Shown here: positions 44,486 through 52,197 of the stretch, in pieces
How the letters are laid out: each line of letters begins with the position of its first letter
Numbering within the stretch: position 1 is the first letter of the stretch
Assembly: GCF_008642295.1 (NCBI RefSeq)
Contig: NZ_CP029190.1
Location: 3,517,501-3,581,500 of the forward strand
Reading direction: 5' to 3'
Source of the DNA: Streptomyces venezuelae
GTDB lineage: Bacteria; Actinomycetota; Actinomycetes; Streptomycetales; Streptomycetaceae
DNA length: 64,000 bases
Notes under the pieces: model-generated
What the model saw: only the letters and a program-made list of their open reading frames with translations
Told to the model about the DNA's origin: nothing
Database searches by the model: none
Made by a program: the position numbers and the translations under genes

Positions 44486-44733
44486 GACCCGGACTCCACC
44501 TTGACGACGAAGTCTTCGATGACGGTGTTGGCGAGGAACGTTTCGGCCATCTTGTGGATGCGGTCGAGGGCGGCCTGGTCGACCGGCCCCTCCACCTCGA
44601 GTTCGAAGCGCTTCCCCTGGCGGACGTCGGCGATCCCCTCGAAGCCCAGGCGCGGCAGTGCACGCTGCACCGCCTGGCCCTGGGGGTCGAGGATCTCCGG
44701 CTTGAGCATGACGTCGACTACGACGCGTGCCAC
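44482..44733 (-). CDS. purS: Phosphoribosylformylglycinamidine synthase, PurS subunit
   Basis: An 83-residue protein, [32 protein letters not shown]..., with the PurS signatures [11 protein letters not shown] and ANTVIEDF. It dimerises and holds PurL and PurQ together. GTG at 44733 is preferred over GTG at 44739 because GGGAG then lies five to six bases upstream. It is the first gene of purSQL. Confidence 0.95.
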   Translation of the reverse strand: MARVVVDVMLKPEILDPQGQAVQRALPRLGFEGIADVRQGKRFELEVEGPVDQAALDRIHKMAETFLANTVIEDFVVKVESGS

Positions 44734-45035
44734 TGGCACTCCCGAGTGGTGGTTGGTGCGAAGGCGGTTCCCTCAGCGTACCCGCCCCAAATTTCTACGC
44801 GGGTAGATATCCGGCGCTTCACCAACGGATCGCAAAATCCACCGGAAAACCACCGACTCGGGATTGCGGCGGGACACGCGGAGAGAATTAACTGAGCTTC
44901 GCAATACGCGAGAAATCGCGGTACAAAGGAATCCCCGGGGATTGCCCCGGAAAGCAGTATTGTTACGAAACATCCACACAGTCGACATCGCCGCACGTCA
45001 GCGGGCGGGGGAGTCGCGCGAAGGGACCGATATCC
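44734..45035. promoter_or_regulatory. Divergent promoter region between purS and the Lsr2-like gene
   Basis: About 300 bp, AT-rich for this genome, without a supported gene. ATTTCTAC and GTAGATAT (44792-44809) form an inverted repeat with one mismatch around GCGG, about 60-75 bp upstream of the purS start. That is a reasonable position for an operator controlling the purine operon, but I know of no matching consensus. Confidence 0.35.
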
Positions 45036-45353
45036 GTGGCGCAGCGCGTAGTAGTCACGATCTCCGACGACATCGATGGCGGAGAAGCGGCGGAAACGGT
45101 CGCGTTCGGCCTGGACGGTAAGTCGTACGAGATCGACCTCAATCTCGCCAACGCAAAGAAACTGCGTAAGAGCCTCGCCCCTTACGTGGCCGCCGGACGC
45201 CGGCAGGCGCGGTCCGGGAAGACCTACAAGCACACCTCGCTCGCACCGGACCCGGCGGTGGTGCGGGCCTGGGCCCGCTCCAACCAGCTCGACGTGCCCC
45301 CGCGCGGCCGGATCCCCAAGAGGATCTACGAGGCCTACAACGAAGCCCACTGA
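45036..45353 (+). CDS. Lsr2-family nucleoid-associated protein (LsrL-like)
   Basis: A 105-residue protein. The N-terminal oligomerisation domain is AQRVVVTISDDIDGGEAAETVAFGLDGKSYEIDLN, where the acidic pair and DGKSYEIDL are typical of Lsr2. The C-terminal Lsr2 DNA-binding fold ends PRGRIPKRIYEAYNEA, with RGR as the AT-hook-like minor-groove contact. It would coat AT-rich DNA and silence foreign genes. Streptomyces have two Lsr2 proteins; the position next to purSQL matches the second, LsrL, in S. coelicolor as I recall, so I avoid calling it lsr2. GTG start. Three tRNA-Gly genes follow over the next 4.2 kb. Confidence 0.93.
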   Translation: MAQRVVVTISDDIDGGEAAETVAFGLDGKSYEIDLNLANAKKLRKSLAPYVAAGRRQARSGKTYKHTSLAPDPAVVRAWARSNQLDVPPRGRIPKRIYEAYNEAH

Positions 45354-45361
45354 CCGCCGAT

Positions 45362-45392
45362 TTGCCAACCACCCCACCTGATCCGCTAGTGT
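45362..45392 (+). promoter_or_regulatory. Promoter of tRNA-Gly(TCC)
   Basis: TTGCCA (45362-45367) and TAGTGT (45387-45392) with 19 bp between them; 49 bp from the -10 to the tRNA. The flanking sequence TTTGCCAACCAC is repeated before the next tRNA-Gly gene, which supports a real element. Confidence 0.6.
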
Positions 45393-45441
45393 GTGGATCA
45401 CGCCGAGGGGCGAGGCCGCAGGTCACAACCCCGAAGGTCGT

Positions 45442-45513
45442 GCGGGTGTAGTTCAGTAGCAGAACATCCCCCTTCCAGGGGGAAGGCGCAGTGTGCGATT
45501 CCTGTCACCCGCT
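45442..45513 (+). tRNA. tRNA-Gly (TCC anticodon), structurally atypical
   Basis: Acceptor GCGGGTG (45442-45448) pairs with CACCCGC (45506-45512), D-stem GTTC/GAAC, anticodon stem TCCCC/GGGGA, loop CTTCCAG giving UCC. Two universal features are missing. The 7-nt D-loop AGTAGCA has no GG pair, and the T-arm reads GTGCGATT where GTTCGA(A/T)T is standard. The T-stem (GCAG/CTGT plus a closing G-C) needs one bulged T (45492) to pair. These features block normal D-loop/T-loop tertiary contacts. The perfect acceptor and anticodon stems and a good promoter argue against a pseudogene; a role outside ribosomal decoding is suspected. Confidence 0.85.
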
Positions 45514-45523
45514 CTGCAACGCT

Positions 45524-45554
45524 TTGCCAACCACTCCGGTGGATCAGGTAGAGT
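45524..45554 (+). promoter_or_regulatory. Promoter of tRNA-Gly(GCC) copy 1
   Basis: TTGCCA (45524-45529) and TAGAGT (45549-45554) with 19 bp between them. The upstream TTTGCCAACCAC matches the preceding tRNA-Gly promoter, and the -10 matches the rrn TAGAGT elements. Confidence 0.65.
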
Positions 45555-45581
45555 GGTGCTCGCACCGCCGGTGCGGTACAT

Positions 45582-45654
45582 GCGGACGTGGCTCAGTTGG
45601 TAGAGCATCACCTTGCCAAGGTGAGGGTCGCGAGTTCGAATCTCGTCGTCCGCT
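45582..45654 (+). tRNA. tRNA-Gly (GCC anticodon), copy 1
   Basis: A regular cloverleaf: GCGGACG acceptor, D-arm GCTCAGTTGGTAGAGC with the GG pair, anticodon loop TTGCCAA, T-arm GAGTTCGAATCTC. Identical to the copy at 49508. It serves as an internal contrast to the atypical tRNA-Gly 70 bp upstream. Confidence 0.96.
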
Positions 45655-45659
45655 CAGAG

Positions 45660-45692
45660 AGAAGGCCCCAGTCATTGCGACTGGGGCCTTCT
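45660..45692 (+). terminator. Terminator after the first tRNA-Gly pair
   Basis: AGAAGGCCCCAGTC (45660-45673) pairs with its complement (45679-45692), a 14-bp stem. Confidence 0.9.
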
Positions 45693-45710
45693 GCGTTTCC
45701 CGGATCATGC

Positions 45711-45724
45711 ATGACATTTGTCAT
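45711..45724. promoter_or_regulatory. Perfect palindrome upstream of the ABC/two-component operon
   Basis: ATGACATTTGTCAT is a 14-bp perfect palindrome 57 bp upstream of the ATP-binding protein start. Its position and symmetry suit binding of the LuxR/NarL-type response regulator encoded at the end of the same operon. That link is inferred. Confidence 0.6.
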
Positions 45725-45781
45725 CGGCGATCGTGACAGCACGCACTGCTCCGGCTCCGGATCCGGCTCGATTCTGGATCC

Positions 45782-46759
45782 ATGACCAACACCGACCAGC
45801 CCGTGATCGAAGTCGAGGAGCTGCGCCGCGGCTACTCCGGGGGCTTCGAAGCCGTTCGCGGCATCTCCTTCTCCGTGGCCCGGGGCGAGGTCTTCGCCCT
45901 GCTCGGCACCAACGGCGCGGGCAAGACCTCCACCGTGGAACTGCTGGAAGGACTGGCGGCGCCGACCGGCGGCCGGGTCCGGGTCTTCGGCATGGACCCG
46001 CACCGGGAACGGGCCAGGGTCCGGCCGCGGACCGGGGTGATGCTCCAGGAGGGCGGGTTCCCCTCCGACCTGTCGGTCACCGAGACGGTACGGATGTGGG
46101 CCGGTGTGACCAGCGGGGCCCGGCCCGGCACCGAGGTGCTGGAGCTGGTCGGCCTCACCGGCCGCGCCTCGGTCCGGGTGAAGCAGCTCTCCGGCGGCGA
46201 GCGGCGGCGGCTGGACCTGGCGCTGGCCCTGCTGGGGCGGCCGGAGGTGCTGTTCCTCGACGAGCCGACCACCGGCATGGACCCGGAAGGCCGCCGGGCC
46301 ACCTGGGAGTTGGTCCGGCAGCTGCGGGACCAGGGCACCACGGTGCTGCTGACCACGCACTACCTGGAGGAGGCGGAGGAGCTGGCCGACCGGCTGGCGA
46401 TCCTGCACGAGGGGGAACTGGTGCTGTCCGGCAGCCCGTCCGAGGTGGCCGCCACCCGGCCGGCCCGGATCAGGTTCACCCTGCCGGAGGGGATCCGCCC
46501 CGCCCTGCTGCCGCTGTCGCTGCACGCCGCTGCCGAAGGGCAGCAGGTGGAAATCCGGACCGGCCGGCTGCAGGCCTCGCTGACCGAACTACTGCGCTGG
46601 GCCCAGCAGGAGGGGGTGGAGCTGGCCGGGCTGGACGCCAGGTCCGCCTCGCTGGAGGAGGCCTTCCTGGAGCTGGCCCGGAGCCGCCGGGCCGTCCCCG
46701 AGGCCGCCGGCAGCGACACCCGTACCGACCACGACGACACCATGGCGGGGACCCGATGA
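45782..46759 (+). CDS. ABC transporter ATP-binding protein (DrrA/CcmA-like exporter)
   Basis: A 325-residue ATPase. Walker A LLGTNGAGKTSTV (about 42-54), Q-loop VMLQEGGF, signature LSGGERRRLDLALALL (about 138-153), Walker B VLFLDEPTTGMDP and H-loop TTHYLEEAEELAD. The C-terminal ~95 residues are the extension typical of DrrA/NatA-type exporters. With the permease it should export a lipid-like compound or antibiotic. Its stop overlaps the permease start by 4 bp. A histidine kinase and response regulator follow, as in self-resistance or envelope-stress modules. Confidence 0.92.
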   Translation: MTNTDQPVIEVEELRRGYSGGFEAVRGISFSVARGEVFALLGTNGAGKTSTVELLEGLAAPTGGRVRVFGMDPHRERARVRPRTGVMLQEGGFPSDLSVTETVRMWAGVTSGARPGTEVLELVGLTGRASVRVKQLSGGERRRLDLALALLGRPEVLFLDEPTTGMDPEGRRATWELVRQLRDQGTTVLLTTHYLEEAEELADRLAILHEGELVLSGSPSEVAATRPARIRFTLPEGIRPALLPLSLHAAAEGQQVEIRTGRLQASLTELLRWAQQEGVELAGLDARSASLEEAFLELARSRRAVPEAAGSDTRTDHDDTMAGTR

Positions 46760-47538
46760 ACGCTCTGACCCTGAACGCCGGCCGGCTCTTCGCACTCGGC
46801 CGGTCCGAGCTCACCCTGCTGATCCGGAATCGGGCCGCACTGTCCGTGGCCCTGATGATGCCGCTGGCGATGGTGTTCGTCCTGCGGTCCTCACTGGGCG
46901 AGTTCGAGCTCGACGGCGGCGCGGCGGCGGTCGGAGAGGCGACGCTGACCGGCGGCATCGGGATGGTGCTGGTGCTCGTCGTCTACATGAACCTGGTCTC
47001 GGCGTACGTGGCCCGGCGCGAGGAGCTGGTGCTGAAGCGGCTGCGCACCGGCGAGGCGAACGACCTGGAGATCCTGGCCGGCAGCGCGCTGCCGGCGGCG
47101 GCGCTGGCCCTCCTCCAGGTGGTGGTGCTCACGGTGGCCGGGGCGGCTGCCCTGGACGTGCGGACCCCGCAGAACCCGCTGCTGCTGGTGGCCGCCGTGC
47201 TCGCGGGCATCGTGCTGCTGGCCGGCCTGTCCGCGGTGACCAGTGCCTTCACCCGCAATGTGGAGAGCGCGGGGCTGACCACGCTGCCGCTGTTCCTGCT
47301 CACCTCCGTGGGTTCCGGGCTCTTCGTGCCGCTGGAGACGCTGCCCGACAAGCTCGCCTCGGCATGTGAACTGCTGCCGCTCACCGGGGTGATGACCATG
47401 GTGCGGGCCGGCTGGCTGGGCACCGGGGAAGCCGGCGGCGCCGGTGATCTGACCACCGCGGCCGTGGTCACGCTGGCCTGGATCGTGATCGCCGTGTTTG
47501 CTGTGCAGCGGTGGTTCCGGTGGGAACCTCGCCGCTAG
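46756..47538 (+). CDS. ABC-2 type transporter permease
   Basis: A 260-residue protein with six hydrophobic helices, ABC-2 family: GRSELTLLIRNRAALSVALMMPLAMVFVL at the N-terminus, YVARREELVLKRLRTGEANDLEILAGSALPAAALALLQVVVL in the middle, and FVPLETLPDKLASACELLPLTGVMTMVR before the last helix, which are all typical. It starts with ATG overlapping the stop of the ATP-binding protein gene. Two permease copies would pair with two ATPase subunits. Confidence 0.92.
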   Translation: MNALTLNAGRLFALGRSELTLLIRNRAALSVALMMPLAMVFVLRSSLGEFELDGGAAAVGEATLTGGIGMVLVLVVYMNLVSAYVARREELVLKRLRTGEANDLEILAGSALPAAALALLQVVVLTVAGAAALDVRTPQNPLLLVAAVLAGIVLLAGLSAVTSAFTRNVESAGLTTLPLFLLTSVGSGLFVPLETLPDKLASACELLPLTGVMTMVRAGWLGTGEAGGAGDLTTAAVVTLAWIVIAVFAVQRWFRWEPRR

Positions 47539-47557
47539 ATCGATCGGGGGACGGGCC

Positions 47558-48865
47558 GTGTCAAAGCTGACCGGGTGGTGGAGCGGCCTTGGCAGTGCGG
47601 CCAAGGTGGAGCTGTACACGCGGTGGTCCTTCCACAGCTTCGCGCTGGTGGAGGTCACGGCGATCGGGCTGGGCTCCCTGGCCGGCAGCAGGCAGCCCGT
47701 CGCGGCGGACCTGGTCGCCGCGGCGTTCGTCCTGGCGCACGCCGTGCTGAGCGCGGTGGTCTCCTCCCGGGCACTGGACTGGCTGCTGGACCGGGCGGAG
47801 CGGCCGGTCCGGCCGGCCCTGGCCCTGGCCCTGGTGAGCGGTGCGGCCACGCTGTACTTCCTCTTCCTGCACGCGCGGCAGCAAGGGGACGGCAGCCCCG
47901 CCGACCCGGCGCCCACCCTGGTGACGGGGGTGGTCGTCTTCGGGCTCGGCTCACTGACCCTGTGCCTGCGCCGGATGCGGCGGATGGTCTACCTCGCACC
48001 GGCCGCGGCGGTGGTCACCGGGCTGGGCGGGTTGGCGGTGGGGGTGCCCTTCGCCGATTCCGTCGGGTACATGGTGGGCCTGCTGTTCGGCTGCGCCCTG
48101 ATCACGTTCACCTGCGGGTTCTCCGCCTGGCTGGTGAAGACCGTATGGGAGCTGGACCGTTCGCGGGAGCTGGGGGCACGGCTGGCGGTGGCCGAGGAGC
48201 GGCTGCGGTTCGGCCGGGACATGCACGACGTGATGGGCCGGAACCTGGCGGTGATCGCGCTGAAGAGCGAACTGGCGGTGCAGCTGGCGCGGCGCGGCCG
48301 GCCGGAGGCGGTGGACCAGATGGTCGAGGTGCAGCGGATCGCGCAGGAATCGCAGCGCGAGGTGCGGGACGTGGTGCGCGGCTACCGGGAGGCGGACCTC
48401 GCGGTGGAACTGGACGGGGCGCGCGGGGTGCTGCGGGCGGCCGGCATCGACTGCCGGGTGGAGCTGCGGGACCGGCGCGAGCTGCCGGCTCCGGTGCAGT
48501 CGGCGCTGGGCTGGGTGGTCCGGGAGGGCACCACCAATGTGCTGCGGCACGGGGACGCGCGGAGCTGTGTGATCCGGCTGGCGCCGGAGGACGAGGGCGA
48601 GGGCACGGCCGAGGACGGGGGCAAGGGCTTGGGCTTGGGCTTGGGCCTGGCCCTGGTCATCGAGAACGACGGGGTGCCGGCCGGGCCCGCGGGCCGGGAC
48701 GGATCGGGCCTGGCCGGGCTGCGGGAACGGCTGGCCGCGCTGGGTGGCACGCTGGAGGCCGGGACGGTCGCGGGGGGCCGGTTCCGGTTGCGGGCGGGCA
48801 TTCCGGGCGACCGGCTGCGGGTGGACATGGCGGAGTTTCCTGAACAGGGGGTGGTGCGGGCGTGA
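47558..48865 (+). CDS. Membrane sensor histidine kinase (HisKA_3, NarL/DesK type)
   Basis: A 435-residue protein with about six membrane helices in the first ~200 residues and no large extracellular domain, the layout of intramembrane sensors such as DesK and LiaS-like kinases. The HisKA_3 motif RFGRDMHDVMGRNLAVIALKSEL puts the phospho-accepting histidine at about 223. The ATPase domain follows, with REGTTNVLRHG (N box) and GSGLAGLRERLAALGG (G box). GTG at 47558 has GGGGGA six bases upstream. Its stop overlaps the response regulator start. It probably senses the membrane or the drug handled by the adjacent exporter. Confidence 0.92.
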   Translation: MSKLTGWWSGLGSAAKVELYTRWSFHSFALVEVTAIGLGSLAGSRQPVAADLVAAAFVLAHAVLSAVVSSRALDWLLDRAERPVRPALALALVSGAATLYFLFLHARQQGDGSPADPAPTLVTGVVVFGLGSLTLCLRRMRRMVYLAPAAAVVTGLGGLAVGVPFADSVGYMVGLLFGCALITFTCGFSAWLVKTVWELDRSRELGARLAVAEERLRFGRDMHDVMGRNLAVIALKSELAVQLARRGRPEAVDQMVEVQRIAQESQREVRDVVRGYREADLAVELDGARGVLRAAGIDCRVELRDRRELPAPVQSALGWVVREGTTNVLRHGDARSCVIRLAPEDEGEGTAEDGGKGLGLGLGLALVIENDGVPAGPAGRDGSGLAGLRERLAALGGTLEAGTVAGGRFRLRAGIPGDRLRVDMAEFPEQGVVRA

Positions 48866-49485
48866 GCGTGAGCGTGACCCGCGTACGGGTGCTGCTGGCC
48901 GACGACGAGCATCTGATCCGGGGTGCGGTCGCCGCGCTGCTGGCGCTGGAGGACGACCTGCTGGTCGTCGCGGAGGCCGCCTCGGGGCCGGAAGCGCTGG
49001 CGATGGCCCGGGCGCACCGGCCGGATGTGGCGGTGCTGGATCTCCAGATGCCGGGGGCGGACGGTGTGAGTGTCGCCACAGCCCTGCGGGCCGAACTCCC
49101 GGACTGCAAGACCATGATCGTGACCAGTCACGGCCGCCCCGGGCATCTGAAGCGGGCCCTGTCCGCGGGGGTGCGGGCCTTTGCCCCGAAGACCGTTTCG
49201 GCCCAGAAACTGGCCGAGATCATCCGGACCGTGTACGGCGGAGGGCGGTATGTGGACCCGGAGTTGGCGGCGGATGCGATCAGCGCCGGGGACTCCCCGC
49301 TGACCGCCCGAGAGGCCGAGGTGCTGGAACTCGCGGCGGACGGGGCGCCGATCGCGGAGATCGCCGAGCGGGCGGCGCTGTCCCAGGGGACGGTCCGGAA
49401 CTACCTCTCGGCGGCGGCTGCGAAGCTGGGTGCGGAGAACCGTCATGCGGCAGTGCGTCTCGCACGCGAGCGAGGTTGGGTATAG
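48862..49485 (+). CDS. NarL/LuxR-type response regulator
   Basis: A 207-residue protein. The receiver domain has ADDEHLIR (acidic pocket), phospho-acceptor Asp60 in VAVLDLQMPG, TSHG and the lysine in FAPKTVSA. The LuxR helix-turn-helix is LTAREAEVLELAADGAPIAEIAERAALSQGTVRNYLSAAAAKLG (about 147-190). It is translationally coupled to the kinase by a GTGA overlap. It probably binds the palindrome at 45711 and controls the exporter. The promoter-like TATAGT (49481-49486) of the downstream tRNA-Gly overlaps its stop codon. Confidence 0.93.
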   Translation: MSVSVTRVRVLLADDEHLIRGAVAALLALEDDLLVVAEAASGPEALAMARAHRPDVAVLDLQMPGADGVSVATALRAELPDCKTMIVTSHGRPGHLKRALSAGVRAFAPKTVSAQKLAEIIRTVYGGGRYVDPELAADAISAGDSPLTAREAEVLELAADGAPIAEIAERAALSQGTVRNYLSAAAAKLGAENRHAAVRLARERGWV

Positions 49486-49507
49486 TGGTTCTCGCGCTAC
49501 GGCGCAT

Positions 49508-49580
49508 GCGGACGTGGCTCAGTTGGTAGAGCATCACCTTGCCAAGGTGAGGGTCGCGAGTTCGAATCTCGTCGTCCGCT
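49508..49580 (+). tRNA. tRNA-Gly (GCC anticodon), copy 2
   Basis: Sequence identical to 45582-45654, with the same ATGCGGACG junction and terminator type. A TATAGT element at 49481-49486, 22 bp upstream, is the likely -10. Confidence 0.96.
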
Positions 49581-49586
49581 CAGATC

Positions 49587-49620
49587 AAGAAGGCCCCGGT
49601 CAATCGACCGGGGCCTTCTT
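49587..49620. terminator. Terminator after tRNA-Gly copy 2, shared with purC
   Basis: AAGAAGGCCCCGGTC (49587-49601) pairs with its complement (49606-49620), a 15-bp stem with a 4-nt loop. It ends six bases before the purC stop, so it can serve both directions. Confidence 0.9.
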
Positions 49621-49626
49621 CGTGTC

Positions 49627-50553
49627 TCAGGAGCCGTTCGCCGGTCCGCTGTGGGTCCAGTGCTGGCCGGTGAGCCGCTCGTACGCCTCGATGTACTTGG
49701 CCCGGGTCTGCTCGACGATCTCGGCGGGCAGGGCGGGCGGCGGCAGTTCGGCGGTGCGGTCCCAGCCGGAGGCGGGCGAGCTCAGCCAATCCCGCACGAA
49801 CTGCTTGTCGTACGAGGGCTGGGAGCGGCCGGGCTGCCACAGGTCGGCCGGCCAGAAGCGGGAGGAGTCGGGGGTCAGCACCTCGTCGGCGGCGACCAGG
49901 GTGCCGGTCTCGTCGAAGCCGAACTCGAACTTGGTGTCCGCGAGGATGATCCCGCGCTCGCGGGCGATGTCCCGGGCCCGGCCGTAGACGGCGAGGGTGG
50001 TCTGGCGCAGCAGGGCAGCCGTCTCGGGGCCGACCTGGCGAGCGACCTCCTCGTAGGAGACGTTCTCGTCGTGCTCGCCGACCTCGGCCTTGGTGGCCGG
50101 GGTGAAGATCGGAGCGGGCAGCTCGGAGCCGTCCACCAGGCCCTCGGGGAGGGCGAGTCCGCAGACCGTGCGGGTCTTGCGGTACTCGGTGAGGCCGGAG
50201 CCGGTCAGGTAGCCGCGGGCCACGCACTCGACCGGGACCATGTCGAGGTTCTTGCAGACCAGGGTGCGGCCGGCCCAGTCGGCGGGGGCGCCGGCCGGCA
50301 GGTCGGTGCCGATGACGTGGTTCGGGACGAGGTCCGCGAGCTGGCCGAACCACCAGAGGGAGAGCTGGGTGAGGACGCGGCCCTTGTCCGGGATCTCGGT
50401 GGGCAGCACCCAGTCGTAGGCGGACATCCGGTCGCTGGCGACCATGATGAGCCGGCCCTCCTCGTCCCGGTAGAGGTCGCGGACCTTGCCGGTGTGGAGG
50501 TGGACGAGGCCCGGAACCTGAACCGGCTCGGGCTTTTCGACGAATCCGGACAC
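49627..50553 (-). CDS. purC: SAICAR synthetase (phosphoribosylaminoimidazole-succinocarboxamide synthase)
   Basis: A 308-residue protein. HLHTGKVRDLYRDEEGRLIMVASDRMSAYDWVLPTEIPDKG (about 22-62) is the ATP site. VPVECVARGYLTGSG and ILADTKFEFGFDETG (about 206-220) are the PurC signatures. It joins CAIR and aspartate. GTG at 50553 has GGAGG four to five bases upstream. It stands alone rather than in an operon with purF or purL. Confidence 0.96.
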   Translation of the reverse strand: MSGFVEKPEPVQVPGLVHLHTGKVRDLYRDEEGRLIMVASDRMSAYDWVLPTEIPDKGRVLTQLSLWWFGQLADLVPNHVIGTDLPAGAPADWAGRTLVCKNLDMVPVECVARGYLTGSGLTEYRKTRTVCGLALPEGLVDGSELPAPIFTPATKAEVGEHDENVSYEEVARQVGPETAALLRQTTLAVYGRARDIARERGIILADTKFEFGFDETGTLVAADEVLTPDSSRFWPADLWQPGRSQPSYDKQFVRDWLSSPASGWDRTAELPPPALPAEIVEQTRAKYIEAYERLTGQHWTHSGPANGS

Positions 50554-50658
50554 GGTGCCTCCCTGTGGTTCTGTATGAAGCACACCGATTCTCGCGCACC
50601 GGGGGAGACTGCTCGGCCTCGGGGGTCGGTCGCGTGGCGCCGGCGGCTTCGGTGCGCG

Positions 50659-52197
50659 TCAGTCGCGCTTACAGATCCGGTCGAGGAGATTGGCCGTGGC
50701 CCGCTGGACCCGCTCGTCGACATGGCCGGGCCGGTCGAGCGCCGGTGACCAGGCAAAAGTGCCGGAGGCGAAGACCAGGGCGCCGCTGGGCGCGCGGTAG
50801 AGGGAGGTCTCCTGGTGGCGGCGGTGGCCGTCGCCGTCCTCGTACGGGGAGTGGGCGAGCAGGATCCGGTCCTGGTGCTCGGGGAGCTGGGTGCGGGGGA
50901 AGTAGCGGTCGGCCTCGCCCGCGACCAGGCCGTCGAGCTCGTCGTTCTCCACCGCTCCGGTGGATTCCCACAGCCAGTGGCCGGCGTTGCGGACGATCAG
51001 CGGGGCGGGTTCGGGGACGCGGCCGGCGTACTGGATGCCGAGCAGCTGCTGCTCGGGGCGGTCCACCTCGCGCCACAGGGCGGTGCGGCCGGGGCCGCGG
51101 CGTTTTCGGCAGGTGAGGAGCCGGTCGGGCACCCCGGAGGGGGAGGGGCTGAGTTCGACCTGCCAGTACATGGTGTTGGCGGAGAGGAACACCAGCGAGG
51201 TGCCGTGGTCGCGGGCGCGTTCGGCGGTGCGGCGCATGGGCACGGACCAGTACTCGTCGTGGCCGGGGAAGACCAGGCCCCGGTAGCGGGCCGGGTCGAT
51301 GCGGCCGGCGTGCAGGTCGCGGGTGTCGGCGTAGGCGAGGTCGTAGCCGTAGCGCTCGGCCCAGCGGATGAAGTCGTAGGCGTGGCCCACGTGGAGGGGC
51401 AGGCCGGCTCCGGCATACGGGCGGTCGAAGGAGACGGTGGTGGCCGCGTCCTCCTCCCCGAGCAGCCGGCCGTCCTCGTCCCAGGCGTGGTACAGGCTGG
51501 CGCCGGTACGGCCGTCCTCGGGGTAGAGGTTGTAGGCCTGCCAGGTGATGTCCGGGAGCAGGAGCAGCAGATCGGCGGGGTGGTCGTCCCTGACCGTGAA
51601 GGGGATGTGGGAACGGTAGCCGTCGGCGGTGGTGAGGACGGCGACATAGGCGCCGACGTTCCAGTAAGCGGGGACCTGGAGCCGCCAGGACAGCCACCAG
51701 TGGTGGCAGGAGACCGTGCGGTCGGCGGTGAGCGGGGCGGGCTGGACGATCCCGGAGAGGCGCGGGCTGGAGTGGATCTTGGAGGCGCCGTCGCCGCCGT
51801 AGTGCCCGATCCGGTAGATGTCGACCGAGAACTGCTGGGGCGGGTCCACGGTGATGTGGAAGTCGATGGCCTCGCCGGGGGTGACGGCCCCGGTGGAGGC
51901 GAAGCCCTTGATCTGGCGGTGTACGTCGTCGGCGGTCCGGGGGCCGTTGGTGCGCTCACGGGGCGTCGGGATCCGGCCCGCTGCGGTGGAGCCGGCCGGG
52001 CCGCTCGATCCGGCCGAGCCCGCCGAGCCCGCCGAGCCGGTCGCGGCCGGGTCGACGTACCAGGGGACCACCTGGCCGGTGTCGCCGAAGTACAGCTCGC
52101 TGCCGCGGAACCATGGGAGGGGTCCCTGGCCGAAGGGGTCGCTCACCGCGTGTGCGAGCGCGCCCGATTCCCATCGCCGGATCTGGTCCGCAGCCAT
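50659..52197 (-). CDS. N,N-dimethylformamidase beta-subunit-like protein
   Basis: A 512-residue protein resembling the large subunit of bacterial N,N-dimethylformamidase. Blocks include PPQQFSVDIYRIGHYGGDGASKI (Ig-like N-terminal part), DLLLLLPDITWQAYNLY, YDLAYADTRDLHAGRIDPARYRGLVFPGHDEYWSVPMR (glutamine-amidotransferase-like fold) and LVFLSANTMYWQVEL. No signal peptide was found. An Ala/Gly/Ser-rich insert lies at about 45-70. ATG at 52197 is chosen for the purine-rich GGGAGGGGAG upstream. No small alpha subunit is encoded next door, so the amidase activity is uncertain; the family is widespread in Streptomyces with unknown substrates. Confidence 0.78.
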   Translation of the reverse strand: MAADQIRRWESGALAHAVSDPFGQGPLPWFRGSELYFGDTGQVVPWYVDPAATGSAGSAGSAGSSGPAGSTAAGRIPTPRERTNGPRTADDVHRQIKGFASTGAVTPGEAIDFHITVDPPQQFSVDIYRIGHYGGDGASKIHSSPRLSGIVQPAPLTADRTVSCHHWWLSWRLQVPAYWNVGAYVAVLTTADGYRSHIPFTVRDDHPADLLLLLPDITWQAYNLYPEDGRTGASLYHAWDEDGRLLGEEDAATTVSFDRPYAGAGLPLHVGHAYDFIRWAERYGYDLAYADTRDLHAGRIDPARYRGLVFPGHDEYWSVPMRRTAERARDHGTSLVFLSANTMYWQVELSPSPSGVPDRLLTCRKRRGPGRTALWREVDRPEQQLLGIQYAGRVPEPAPLIVRNAGHWLWESTGAVENDELDGLVAGEADRYFPRTQLPEHQDRILLAHSPYEDGDGHRRHQETSLYRAPSGALVFASGTFAWSPALDRPGHVDERVQRATANLLDRICKRD

